DNA from: Thermasporomyces sp036564245
GTDB lineage: Bacteria; Actinomycetota; Actinomycetes; Propionibacteriales; Actinopolymorphaceae
DNA: 64,000 bases
Assembly (NCBI GenBank): GCA_036564245.1
Contig: DATCKU010000110.1
Span: 62,001 to 126,000 of the forward strand
Direction of reading: 5' to 3'
The notes under the pieces are model-generated. The model searched no databases and was not told the origin of the DNA. It saw nothing but the letters and a program-made list of their open reading frames with translations. Positions 35,943-44,096 of the stretch are shown in pieces. The number at the start of each line of letters is the position of its first letter. Within the stretch, counting starts at the first letter, position 1. Position numbers and translations under genes: made by a program.

Positions 35943-36317
35943 ATGAACGTGGTCAGTGAGAGCGAGCAACGGACGACCAGGACCCCGGCGGGCTCGATGT
36001 TCGGCCTCGCGGCCCCCAGCCAAGGGAGTGCCGAGATCAGCACCTGGCGGGTGGAACTCAAGGCGGACTCGGCGACCCCGGTGCACATCATCGACCGCGA
36101 ACAGGTGTGGATGCCTGTATCGGGCGAGTTCGAGGTCGAGGTGGAGGGCGAGACCCGGCAGGCGAGCCGCGGCCAGGCCGTCATCATTCCCGCCGGTGCG
36201 GTGCGGCAGGTGAAGGCCGTGGGCGGCACGGCGGAGGCGCTGGTCGCCATGGTGGTCGGCGGCAAGGCGATGATGCCTGGGCGAGCGGACAAGATGCCGC
36301 TTCCCTGGGCCGAGTGA
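35943..36317 (+). CDS. small cupin-domain protein
   Basis: A 124-aa single-domain cupin. HIIDREQVWMPVSGEFEVEVEG is cupin motif 1 with His and Glu ligands (the second His is replaced by Gln in REQVW), and GQAVIIPAGAVRQVKAVGG is motif 2 with the usual His absent. A reduced metal site suggests a binding or isomerase-like role rather than an oxygenase. AGGAGGG precedes the ATG. Controlled, by inference, by the divergent MarR protein. Confidence 0.8.
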   Translation: MNVVSESEQRTTRTPAGSMFGLAAPSQGSAEISTWRVELKADSATPVHIIDREQVWMPVSGEFEVEVEGETRQASRGQAVIIPAGAVRQVKAVGGTAEALVAMVVGGKAMMPGRADKMPLPWAE

Positions 36318-36330
36318 CCCTGTGAGACGC

Positions 36331-36375
36331 AACAGCCCGACCAGGCCGACCCCCACGGGATCCCGTCGGGCTGTT
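36331..36375 (+). terminator. hairpin terminator after cupin gene
   Basis: Perfect 11-bp arms AACAGCCCGAC (36331-36341) and GTCGGGCTGTT (36365-36375) with a 23-base loop, 13 bp after the cupin stop, followed by TCG. Confidence 0.75.
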
Positions 36376-36562
36376 CGTCACGTCCGGAGGTCTCCGTGCA
36401 GCCCTCACATCACGCGCCCCGCTGGGCCGGAGACAGACGCGAACGACACCGACGGTTCAGAAGGTGTCACGGTAGGCCCACGCAGCAGAACACGTAACGA
36501 GGTATGGGGATGGCCCTCGAGACCGGGCAAGGGCGGGAACTGCGCCCGTACGTTCAGCTCAG

Positions 36563-36674
36563 CCCATGGCTTCTCACAACCAGCCTGGTGAGCCGACGGC
36601 TAGCCCGGTGAGCCCACGGCTTTTCACAGCCAACAGCGGCCTACATGCCGCGGCAAGCCTGTAGACGGCGACGT
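36563..36674. repeat. degenerate short repeats downstream of sucD
   Basis: GGTGAGCC(G/C)ACGGCT occurs at 36587 and 36607 (14 of 15 bases). CCCATGGCTTCTCACAACC at 36563 and CCCACGGCTTTTCACAGCC at 36613 are also copies of each other. The TTTTCACAGCCAACAG segment resembles the units at 10206. The rest of 36376-36562 holds nothing recognisable. Confidence 0.45.
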
Positions 36675-36686
36675 AACGTGGTCATT
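36675..36686 (-). repeat. motif copy spanning the sucD stop codon (exact)
   Basis: AACGTGGTCATT on the + strand. In sucD sense it is AATGACCACGTT, with the TGA stop (36682-36684) inside it. Exact match to copies at 6120, 9605 (inverted) and 44077. Confidence 0.6.
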
Positions 36687-37569
36687 TCCGCTGCTCGGCG
36701 AGCTCCCGAACCAGGCGGGCGGTCTCGCTGGGCGTCTTGCCCACCTTGACGCCGCAGGCCTCGAGCGCTTCCTTCTTGGCCTGCGCGGTACCTGACGAGC
36801 CGGACACGATCGCACCGGCGTGGCCCATCGTCTTGCCCTCGGGCGCCGTGAAACCGGCGACGTAGCCGACGACCGGCTTGGTGACGTGGGACCGGATGAA
36901 CTCCGCGGCCCGCTCCTCCGCGTCTCCACCGATCTCACCGATCATCACGATGATCTCGGTCTCCGGGTCGGCCTCGAACGCCGCCAGCGCATCGATGTGC
37001 GTGGTGCCGATGATCGGGTCGCCGCCGATCCCGACGCAGGTCGAGAAGCCGATGTCGCGAAGCTCGTACATCATCTGGTACGTCAAGGTTCCCGACTTCG
37101 AGACCAGGCCGATCGGACCCGCGCCTGTGATGTCCGCGGGAATGATGCCGGCGTACGACTTGCCCGGGGACGCGACACCAGGGCAGTTCGGCCCGACGAT
37201 GCGGGTGCGGCCTGACTGCTGCGCCCGCGCGAAGAACGTGGCCGTGTCGTGTACCGGCACGCCTTCGGTGATGACCACGGCGAGCGGCATGCCGGCATCG
37301 ATGGCCTCGACGACAGCCGACTTCGTGAACGCCGGTGGCACGAACAGCACGCTGACATCCGCGCCGGTCTCTCGCATCGCCTCCGCCACGCTGCCGAAGA
37401 CCGGCAGCGTGGTGCCGTCGACCTCGACCTTCTGGCCGGCCTTGCGCGGGTTCACCCCGCCCACGATCTGCGTGCCGGCGCGCAGCATCTTCCGCGTGTG
37501 GATCATGCCTTCGGAACCGGTCATCCCCTGGACGATGACCTTGCTGTTCTCGTTGAGGAAGATCGCCAT
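36682..37569 (-). CDS. sucD: succinyl-CoA synthetase alpha subunit
   Basis: TCA-cycle enzyme, substrate-level phosphorylation with SucC. Of 295 aa, the N-terminal CoA domain has VIVQGMTGSEGMIHTRKML and GGVNPRKAGQ. RIVGPNCPGVASPGKSYAGI carries the conserved CPG, and the phosphohistidine is in MGHAGAIVSGSSGTAQAK. VSKSGTLTYQMMYEL is also typical. I use the ATG at 37569 (MAIFLNENSKV) rather than an upstream start that would add 16 basic residues. Confidence 0.96.
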   Translation of the reverse strand: MAIFLNENSKVIVQGMTGSEGMIHTRKMLRAGTQIVGGVNPRKAGQKVEVDGTTLPVFGSVAEAMRETGADVSVLFVPPAFTKSAVVEAIDAGMPLAVVITEGVPVHDTATFFARAQQSGRTRIVGPNCPGVASPGKSYAGIIPADITGAGPIGLVSKSGTLTYQMMYELRDIGFSTCVGIGGDPIIGTTHIDALAAFEADPETEIIVMIGEIGGDAEERAAEFIRSHVTKPVVGYVAGFTAPEGKTMGHAGAIVSGSSGTAQAKKEALEACGVKVGKTPSETARLVRELAEQRK

Positions 37570-37625
37570 CTTCGTTCTACGTCGCTTTCTGTCGGCTGGT
37601 CGCTGGGCCGTGGTCACTCCTCACG

Positions 37626-37664
37626 CCGGCGTCCCGCGTGGCCGTGTGTCACGCGGGACGCCGG
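37626..37664 (-). other. perfect hairpin between sucC and sucD
   Basis: Arms of 15 bp (37626-37640 and 37650-37664) around a 9-base loop, within the 179-bp gap between the two co-directional subunit genes. AGCCTGTC occurs three times nearby (37674, 37684, 37709 approximately). Such a stem inside an operon encoding a 1:1 complex could be an attenuator, an RNase processing or stabilising element. Confidence 0.65.
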
Positions 37665-37748
37665 GCGCCAGGAGCCTGTCGAAGCCTGTCGGTGAGCCGG
37701 CTCCGGAAGCCTGTCTCGAGGGCAGCTTCACCGCGTGCGTCCTAGGGG

Positions 37749-38936
37749 TCATGCCGCGGCGAGCTCGGCTGCCCGGCGCGCCGCTCCGTCCATCGTCTCG
37801 ACCTGCTCGACACCTGGCAAACCCGCGTCCGCCAGGATCTGCCGGCCGAGCTCGGCGTTGTTGCCGTCCAGACGCACGACGAGCGGCTTGGACACCGCCT
37901 CACCCCGCTGTGCCAGCAGGTCGAACGCCTTCACGATGCCGTTGGCCACCGCGTCGCAGGCCGTGATACCACCGAAGACGTTGACGAAGACCACCTTGAC
38001 GTCAGGGTCGGAGAGCACGATCTCCAGCCCGTTGGCCATCACCTCGGCTGACGCGCCGCCGCCGATGTCGAGGAAGTTCGCAGGCTTCACCGTGCCGCCG
38101 GCGCCGTCGGAGAACTGCTCCCCCGCGTACGCCACGACGTCGAGCGTGCTCATGACCAGACCGGCGCCGTTGCCGATGATCCCGACCTGGCCCTGCAGCT
38201 TGACGTAGCCCAGACCCTTCTCCTTCGCGCGCCGCTCGAGCGGGTCAGCGGCCTCGACATCCTCGTACGCGGCGTGTTCGGGGTGCCGGAAGCTCGCGTT
38301 GTCGTCGAGCGTCACCTTGCCGTCGAGCGCCTCCACCCCGCCGTCGCCGCGTCGGACCAGTGGGTTGACCTCGACCAGGGTGGCGTCTTCGGCGAGGAAC
38401 GTCTTCCACAGGTTCACGATCACAGGGACGGCAGGCTCGATGACCTCGGGCGGGAACTTCGCCGCGACCGCGATCTCACGTGCCTTCGCCTCGTCGACGC
38501 CCTCGAGCGGGTTGATCTCGATCTTGGCGACCGCCTCGGGATTGGTGCGGGCGACTTCCTCGATCTCGACGCCGCCCGAGGCGCTGGCGATGCAGAGGTA
38601 CGAACGGTTGGCCCGGTCGACCAGGAACGAGAAGTAGTACTCCTCGGCGATGTCGGCAGCCGGAGCCACGAGGATCTTGCGCACCGTGTGACCCCGAATG
38701 TCGAGGCCCAGGATGTCGCGGGCGCGGTCGGCGGCCTCTGCAGGGTCGTCGGCGAGCTTCACCCCGCCGGCCTTCCCGCGGCCACCGATCTTCACCTGCG
38801 CCTTCACCACGACGCGAGTGCCGAGCTCCTCGGCAACCGCCTTGGCGTCCTCCGGGGTGTCCACAACTCGACCGAGGGTGACGGGCACATCGTGCTTGGC
38901 GAAGAGCTCCTTCGCTTGGTACTCCATCAGGTCCAC
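37749..38936 (-). CDS. sucC: succinyl-CoA synthetase beta subunit (ADP-forming type)
   Basis: ATP-grasp subunit of 395 aa partnering SucD. MDLMEYQAKELFAKHDVPV is the classical N-terminus, which supports the GTG at 38936 over the ATG at 38927. VVKAQVKIGGRGKAGGVKLA binds nucleotide. LVEVNPLVRRGDGGVEALDGKVTLDDNASF and GGGASAEVMANGLEIVLSDPDVKVVFVNVFGGI (shown in part) carry conserved metal and phosphate loops. NGAGLVMSTLDVV is also typical. Confidence 0.95.
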   Translation of the reverse strand: MDLMEYQAKELFAKHDVPVTLGRVVDTPEDAKAVAEELGTRVVVKAQVKIGGRGKAGGVKLADDPAEAADRARDILGLDIRGHTVRKILVAPAADIAEEYYFSFLVDRANRSYLCIASASGGVEIEEVARTNPEAVAKIEINPLEGVDEAKAREIAVAAKFPPEVIEPAVPVIVNLWKTFLAEDATLVEVNPLVRRGDGGVEALDGKVTLDDNASFRHPEHAAYEDVEAADPLERRAKEKGLGYVKLQGQVGIIGNGAGLVMSTLDVVAYAGEQFSDGAGGTVKPANFLDIGGGASAEVMANGLEIVLSDPDVKVVFVNVFGGITACDAVANGIVKAFDLLAQRGEAVSKPLVVRLDGNNAELGRQILADAGLPGVEQVETMDGAARRAAELAAA

Positions 38937-39076
38937 GGACGCGGCTCCTTACTTCGGGCCTTGAAATCGGCCCGGACCGACGGCCTCGTACCGGTTCGTC
39001 CCGGCACGTCTTCGGTACGTATGACGGCCGCGAGCCTAACTCGGGCCCGATCGTCGTGTGCGCCCGGGTACCCCAC

Positions 39077-39088
39077 AATGACCATGCG
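39077..39088 (+). repeat. motif copy upstream of sucC
   Basis: AATGACCATGCG with CCCAC in front, 9 of 12 bases of consensus, 141 bp upstream of the sucC start. With the exact copy at 36675 it brackets the sucCD operon in inverted orientation. Confidence 0.4.
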
Positions 39089-39155
39089 ACGACGGCACGT
39101 CACCAGACGCACGAGCGGCGTCGACGACGCAGCGTTCCCCTGTCGCTGGATGCCG

Positions 39156-39608
39156 TCACGACTCACCGAGCGGGACGTCCTGCCGTCTGCGGGCACCGAG
39201 GTTCTCGCGTACCCAGGAAACGATCTCCTGAGTCGGCGTGCCAGGGGTGAAGACCCGGGCGACGCCCATCTCCTCGAGCTCGGCGATGTCGGCGTCCGGG
39301 ATGATGCCGCCACCGAAGACCACGATGTCGTCGGCTCCGCGGGCCCGCAGCAGCTCCAGGACCGAGCGGAAGAGCGTCATGTGCGCCCCGGAGAGGACGG
39401 ACAGCCCGATGCCGTCGGCATCCTCCTGCAGGGCGGTCTCCACGATCTGCTCGGGCGTCTGGTGGAGCCCGGTGTAGATGACCTCCATGCCGGCGTCGCG
39501 CAGGGCGCGCGCGACCACCTTGGCACCGCGGTCGTGTCCGTCGAGTCCCGGCTTCGCGACCACCACGCGAATCGGCATGTGCGATGCCGAGTCGGCCGTA
39601 GACGCCAT
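39156..39608 (-). CDS. standalone cobalamin-binding protein (methylmalonyl/isobutyryl-CoA mutase small-subunit type)
   Basis: A 150-aa B12-binding domain. RVVVAKPGLDGHDRGAKVVA carries the DxHxxG cobalamin motif. VIYTGLHQTPEQIVETALQE, GLSVLSGAHMTLFRSVLELL and VVFGGGIIPDADIAELEEMG complete the fold. Length and position near sucCD resemble IcmB, the small subunit of isobutyryl-CoA mutase in Streptomyces, but a stand-alone methylmalonyl-CoA mutase C-domain is equally possible. The ATG at 39608 follows GGGAGGGTGG. The large catalytic subunit is not in the window. Confidence 0.87.
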   Translation of the reverse strand: MASTADSASHMPIRVVVAKPGLDGHDRGAKVVARALRDAGMEVIYTGLHQTPEQIVETALQEDADGIGLSVLSGAHMTLFRSVLELLRARGADDIVVFGGGIIPDADIAELEEMGVARVFTPGTPTQEIVSWVRENLGARRRQDVPLGES

Positions 39609-39811
39609 CCACCCTCCCGTGTCGTGATGTCCCTTACCGTACGACCTGACCGGCCGCTGCGACCAGAATCTCGCAGACGACCGCCGCCATTCGGTGCCCG
39701 GACGACTACCCAGCGTCATAATGTGCCGCTCAATCGCGCGCCGCGGCGGCCTAGTTTGGCCGTTGTCGGGTGGAAGCCTCCGCAATTCTGTACATTCAGG
39801 GCCCAGCGATA

Positions 39812-39841
39812 TTGGCAGGGGATTGACCTTTCCGTTATGGT
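39812..39841 (+). promoter_or_regulatory. probable promoter of the M23 peptidase gene
   Basis: TTGGCA (39812-39817), an 18-bp spacer and TATGGT (39836-39841) give a reasonable vegetative promoter 65 bp before the GTG start. No riboswitch consensus was found in the 39609-39905 gap. Confidence 0.45.
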
Positions 39842-39905
39842 CTCGTGCCAATCGCGAACTCCTGGTGGGGGCTTTCGGCTGTCGTCGAGAGAAAGGTGCA
39901 CCTCC

Positions 39906-41507
39906 GTGGCACAGCCTGCGAAGCACCGTCGTGCTGCGCCGGCACTTCCTTTCCGGCCCTTCGGCCGGTCCCTCGGCAATCGGGCTTCGGCACCAGGTGG
40001 CCGACGCGCGAATCGAGGCGGCACGCCAGCACGACGGGCCCAGGTGAGCGATCCCCCTCGGATGGCCCGGCCTGGGCACGCGACGACATCCCAGCCGACA
40101 CCAGCACCCCGCCACGCCGCACCTCTTCAGGCGGCCGCGCCGTTTCGACCGGTGGCAGCCCCGCCACCGCCCTCGCTCGGCCGGCGCGCCCCGCAAGACG
40201 CACCTCGGGTATCACCACCGAAACTTTCGTCGGCGGTACGTTCCCCCGAGTTCCGCACCCATCCGGGACGCACACGCGTCGCCCCTCCGCTCTTCCGCGA
40301 CGAGGTTTCGTCGTACCGCCCACAGTTCCGGCCGGGTGCGTCCGCCGCAAGCTCGGCAGAAGCCGGAGCCTTGACTTGGCCCGCATCGCCAGGCTCCGAC
40401 AGCCGCGTCGGTGACATCAGGCAGTCCGACGGCAGGCGACCTGACGGCCGGCGCGTTGCCGAGCGTGGTGGACGGCGACGCAAGGGGCCCGGTGACCTGA
40501 GCACAACCGGTCCTGCACTCGATTCAGCGGCGTACGCAGGACGACGGCGAGCCGTGTCGCATCTTCGCGACGCATCGCGCGACGTCCACGCCTTCCGCGA
40601 TGCCGGCAGCGCCGGTGCGGCCAGCCTGTCGATGCGTACGTCCGGACGAACGTACTCCGTACGTCGCGCCGACACGGCCCAGCCTCGCGTCCCCGGCACA
40701 CCGCAGCGACGCAAACCCGGCGCCCGGCGCAAAGCCGTTCCCAAGCGAGCGTTCCCCGGCATCCCAGCCGTCGCGGGTGTGGCGACGTTCGTCGCTGCGG
40801 CATCCGGTGCGGTCACCGTGCAGGCCGTGTCCTCTTCTCCGCAAGAAGACACGCAGACCGGCCTCACGGTCACGCTGGAGCAGCTGCAGGACGCCAGGAA
40901 CTCCGCAGCGGATCGCGCGAGCCGGTCGTCGCGGCGCAGCGGTATCGCGACCGTGGACCCCGGTATCGATGCCACCGCCAACGCCGCCGCAGATCTCGCC
41001 CGGATGACCGCCGTCGAACGCGCGCAGTGGGAGGCCAAGCAGCTGGAAGAGCTGCGTGCCATCGAAGCGCGAGCCAACCAAGCGAGCGTCGAGCAGACCT
41101 TCAAGCGGGCCATCGAGTGGTTCCTCCCGCTGCGGAACTTCCGCTTGACCGCGGGGTATGGCGACGCGGGCACGCTCTGGGCGAGCGATCACACCGGTCA
41201 GGACTTCGCCGCGCCGTACGGCACGCCGGTACGCGCTGTCGGCTCCGGTGAGATCATCTTCGCCGGGTGGGACGGCTCGTACGGCTACAAGATCGTGCTG
41301 CGGCACGACGACGGCACCGAGACGTGGTACTGCCATCTGTCGGAGTTCGAGTACACCAGCGGCTACGTGCGGGCTGGCACGGTGATCGGCTACGTCGGAA
41401 GCACCGGCAACTCGACCGGGCCGCACCTGCACCTCGAGGTCCGTCCCGGTGGCGGGGACCCGATCAACCCCATCCCCTGGTTGCGCAGCCTCGGCCTGCC
41501 CATCTAG
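39906..41507 (+). CDS. secreted M23-family peptidase (LytM domain) with long basic N-terminal region
   Basis: Cell-wall endopeptidase-like protein of 533 aa. Residues 1-270 are disordered, rich in Arg/Pro/Ser/Ala. A membrane or signal segment follows (FPGIPAVAGVATFVAAASGAV, about 281-301). A helical stretch rich in Ala/Glu (WEAKQLEELRAIEARANQAS) precedes the LytM domain (about 410-533), which has HTGQDFAAPYGTPVRAVGSG (first zinc ligands H and D), TWYCHLSEF and the HLHLEV motif in STGPHLHLEVRPGG. All zinc and catalytic His residues are present, so it should be active. The GTG at 39906 is preceded by AAAGGTG. The very long N-terminus before the membrane segment would be cytoplasmic. Confidence 0.87.
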   Translation: MAQPAKHRRAAPALPFRPFGRSLGNRASAPGGRRANRGGTPARRAQVSDPPRMARPGHATTSQPTPAPRHAAPLQAAAPFRPVAAPPPPSLGRRAPQDAPRVSPPKLSSAVRSPEFRTHPGRTRVAPPLFRDEVSSYRPQFRPGASAASSAEAGALTWPASPGSDSRVGDIRQSDGRRPDGRRVAERGGRRRKGPGDLSTTGPALDSAAYAGRRRAVSHLRDASRDVHAFRDAGSAGAASLSMRTSGRTYSVRRADTAQPRVPGTPQRRKPGARRKAVPKRAFPGIPAVAGVATFVAAASGAVTVQAVSSSPQEDTQTGLTVTLEQLQDARNSAADRASRSSRRSGIATVDPGIDATANAAADLARMTAVERAQWEAKQLEELRAIEARANQASVEQTFKRAIEWFLPLRNFRLTAGYGDAGTLWASDHTGQDFAAPYGTPVRAVGSGEIIFAGWDGSYGYKIVLRHDDGTETWYCHLSEFEYTSGYVRAGTVIGYVGSTGNSTGPHLHLEVRPGGGDPINPIPWLRSLGLPI

Positions 41508-41561
41508 CCGGCGCTCACCGCTTCGGGCAGGCCCGGCACCGCGAGAGCCTTCACAGCACCA

Positions 41562-43946
41562 CTAGAGCTTCTCGAACGGCGCGTAGCGCAGCAGGAAGCG
41601 CTTCACGCCGCCGGAGCCGAAGTCGACCGTCGCCTCGGCATTCTCACCGTGACCTGCCGTCGCCACCACCGAGCCCAGACCATAGGTGTCGTGCACCACC
41701 CGGTCACCTGGCGACACCGAGATCACCGGACGATTGCCCACGCCCCCGCGTGCTCGTCGCGCTCCCGATCGGCCGCTGTCACCATCGGCGAACCGCGCGC
41801 TCGCCGACTGCGAACTCCACACGGCCTGGTCGCTTTCGGTGCGTCGCCACTGCACGAGATCGGCCGGTATCTCGTCGAGGAACCGCGACGGGTAGTTGTG
41901 CTGCGGCGCGCCCCACGCGCTTCGTACCATCGCGCGGGAGACGTAGAGGCGTTGCCGGGCCCGCGTGATGCCGACGTAGGCGAGCCGGCGCTCCTCCTCC
42001 AGCTCCTTCGGCTCGTTCTGCGAGCGAGCGTGCGGGAAGATCCCCTCCTCCAGGCCGGTGAGGAACACCACGGGGAACTCCAGGCCCTTGGCGGTGTGCA
42101 GGGTCATCAACGTGACCACGCCGCCGTCGTCACTGTCGTCCGGGATCTCGTCGGTGTCGGCGACCAGTGAGACACGCTCCAGGAAGTCGGCCAACCCGCC
42201 CGGCGTGCCCTCGGCCTCGGCTGTCTCGCTGAACTCCCGCGCCACGGCGACGAGCTCGGAGAGGTTCTCGACCCGGGTCTGGTCCTGCGGATCGCCCGAG
42301 CTTTCCAGCTCGACCAGGTAGCCGGTCTTGGCGAGAACCTGCTCGAGGATGTCCCCCGGTGGCGCGTTGTCTCGAGCGCTCGCCGCGAGCTCGTCGATGA
42401 GGCCGACGAAGGAACGGATCGCATTGGCCGAGCGTTTGGCGAGATCCGGGATCTTGTCGGCCTGACGGAGTGCTTGCCAGAACGTCAAACCGTTCTTCTG
42501 AGCGTACGCGTCGACGCACTCCTCCGCGCGTTCGCCGATACCTCGCTTGGGTACGTTGAGAATGCGGCGCAGCGACACCGTGTCTTCGGGGTTGACCAGC
42601 AACCGCAGGTACGCCAGCGCATCCCGAACCTCACGGCGCTCGTAGAAGCGCACTCCGCCGACCACCTTGTAGGGCAGCCCCACCCGGATGAAGACTTCCT
42701 CGAAGACCCGGCTCTGCGCGTTCGTCCGGTAGAAGACCGCGACGTCCTTCGGCTTCGCCACGCCGGCGTCGCTCAACCGATCGATCTCCTCGGCGACGAA
42801 CTGCGCCTCGTCGTGCTCGTCGTCGGCGACGTAGCCGACGATCGGCTCGCCCATTCCCGCGTCGGACCAGAGGTTCTTGGGCTTGCGGCTGGCGTTCTTG
42901 CTGATGACCGCGTTGGCCGCGGAGAGAATCGTCTGCGTGGATCGGTAGTTCTGCTCGAGCAGGATCACCCGTGCGTCTGGGAAGTCCTGCTCGAACTGCA
43001 AGATGTTGCGAATGGTCGCGCCGCGGAACCCGTAGATGGACTGATCGGCGTCACCGACCACCATGAGCTCGCCGTGCGGGGCACCGTCCTCGTCGGCGCT
43101 GGTGAGCTCGCGCACCAGGACGTACTGCGCGTGGTTGGTGTCCTGGTATTCGTCGACCAGGACGTGGGCGAACTTCTCCCGGTAGTAGGCACGGACCTCG
43201 GGGAAGGCCTGCATCACGTGCACGGTGGTCATGATCAGGTCGTCGAAGTCGAGCGCGCTCGACTCGCGCAGCCTGCGTTGGTACAGCTCGTAGCACTCGG
43301 CGAACACGCGCTCCAGGTGTGTGCTCGCCCCACGCGCCGCCTCCTCGTAGTCGATGAGCTCGTTCTTGAGGTTGGAGACCCACGCGAGAACGGACCTGGG
43401 GTTGTAGCGCTTCGGGTCAAGTTGCAGGTCGCGGCAGACCAGGGTCATGAGGCGCCGGGAGTCTGCCTCGTCGTAGATCGAGAACGACGAGGACATCCCG
43501 AACCGCGAGATCTCCCGACGCAGGATCCGCACACAGGCGGAGTGGAACGTGGACACCCACATGTAGGACGCGGCGCGCTCCCCGACGAGGGCGGCGACGC
43601 GCTCACGCATCTCCCCGGCTGCCTTGTTGGTGAACGTGATCGCGAGGATCGAGCTGGGCCGAGCGTCACGCGCCGCGAGCAGCCATGCGATCCGCCTGGT
43701 CAGGACCCGAGTCTTCCCAGAGCCCGCACCCGCGACCACCAGCAGCGGAGCAGACTCGTGCAACACCGCGGCGCGCTGCGCGGGGTTGAGGTCGTCGAGG
43801 ATCGCGTCGAGGTTGCGTCGCCTGGGTCGATCGTCGTCGGCTGCGGTCTCCCGGGCGGCCTCGTCCGCACCTCGGCGGGGTGCGCCCGGCTCGACGTCGG
43901 CGGTCACCGGCGGTGTCAGCTTGCGGTCGGAGGAGAGTGCGCTCAT
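41562..43946 (-). CDS. pcrA: ATP-dependent DNA helicase PcrA/UvrD
   Basis: Superfamily 1A helicase of 794 aa acting in nucleotide-excision repair and recombination control. The motifs are all visible: LNPAQRAAVLHESAPLLVVAGAGSGKT (Q motif and motif I, shown in part as AGAGSGKTRVLTRR), ITFTNKAAGEMRERV (Ia), VLVDEYQDTNHAQY (II), VVGDADQSIYGFRGA (III), LLEQNYRSTQTIL (IV), VTLMTLHTAKGLEFPVVF (V) and EEERRLAYVGITRARQRLY (VI). A C-terminal basic region ends in a Tudor-like RNA-polymerase-binding segment (GDRVVHDTYGLGSVV). ATG at 43946. Convergent with the M23 gene. Confidence 0.97.
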   Translation of the reverse strand: MSALSSDRKLTPPVTADVEPGAPRRGADEAARETAADDDRPRRRNLDAILDDLNPAQRAAVLHESAPLLVVAGAGSGKTRVLTRRIAWLLAARDARPSSILAITFTNKAAGEMRERVAALVGERAASYMWVSTFHSACVRILRREISRFGMSSSFSIYDEADSRRLMTLVCRDLQLDPKRYNPRSVLAWVSNLKNELIDYEEAARGASTHLERVFAECYELYQRRLRESSALDFDDLIMTTVHVMQAFPEVRAYYREKFAHVLVDEYQDTNHAQYVLVRELTSADEDGAPHGELMVVGDADQSIYGFRGATIRNILQFEQDFPDARVILLEQNYRSTQTILSAANAVISKNASRKPKNLWSDAGMGEPIVGYVADDEHDEAQFVAEEIDRLSDAGVAKPKDVAVFYRTNAQSRVFEEVFIRVGLPYKVVGGVRFYERREVRDALAYLRLLVNPEDTVSLRRILNVPKRGIGERAEECVDAYAQKNGLTFWQALRQADKIPDLAKRSANAIRSFVGLIDELAASARDNAPPGDILEQVLAKTGYLVELESSGDPQDQTRVENLSELVAVAREFSETAEAEGTPGGLADFLERVSLVADTDEIPDDSDDGGVVTLMTLHTAKGLEFPVVFLTGLEEGIFPHARSQNEPKELEEERRLAYVGITRARQRLYVSRAMVRSAWGAPQHNYPSRFLDEIPADLVQWRRTESDQAVWSSQSASARFADGDSGRSGARRARGGVGNRPVISVSPGDRVVHDTYGLGSVVATAGHGENAEATVDFGSGGVKRFLLRYAPFEKL

Positions 43947-44020
43947 CGCCGTCCAGCCTACGAGTCCTCGCCGACAACGCGATCCCGACAGGCCGGCGGA
44001 ACCTCGCAATACCTACCGTG

Positions 44021-44088
44021 GCGGTTCATACCTTCCAGGCGCATACATGCACCTGGAAGGTGCGAACCCCCTACGGAACGTGGTCATT
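44021..44088 (-). repeat. dispersed intergenic element, copy B, with perfect hairpin
   Basis: Related over its full length to 6061-6131. It contains ACCTTCCAGG (44030-44039) and its exact complement CCTGGAAGGT (44052-44061) around a 12-base loop, then AACGTGGTCATT (44077-44088) eight bases past the stop of the binding-protein gene at 44097. In gene sense: stop, motif, then hairpin, a layout compatible with a 3'-end element. Confidence 0.65.
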
Positions 44089-44096
44089 GTGGTGAG

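Noticed and set aside
39609..39905. Riboswitch upstream of the M23 peptidase
   Set aside because: Same reasoning; only an ordinary promoter-like sequence is seen.
38274..39905. Very long N-terminal extension of the M23 peptidase (open frame to 38274)
   Set aside because: This part lies antisense to sucC and the B12-binding gene and shows no protein-like features; high-GC antisense frames are often open.
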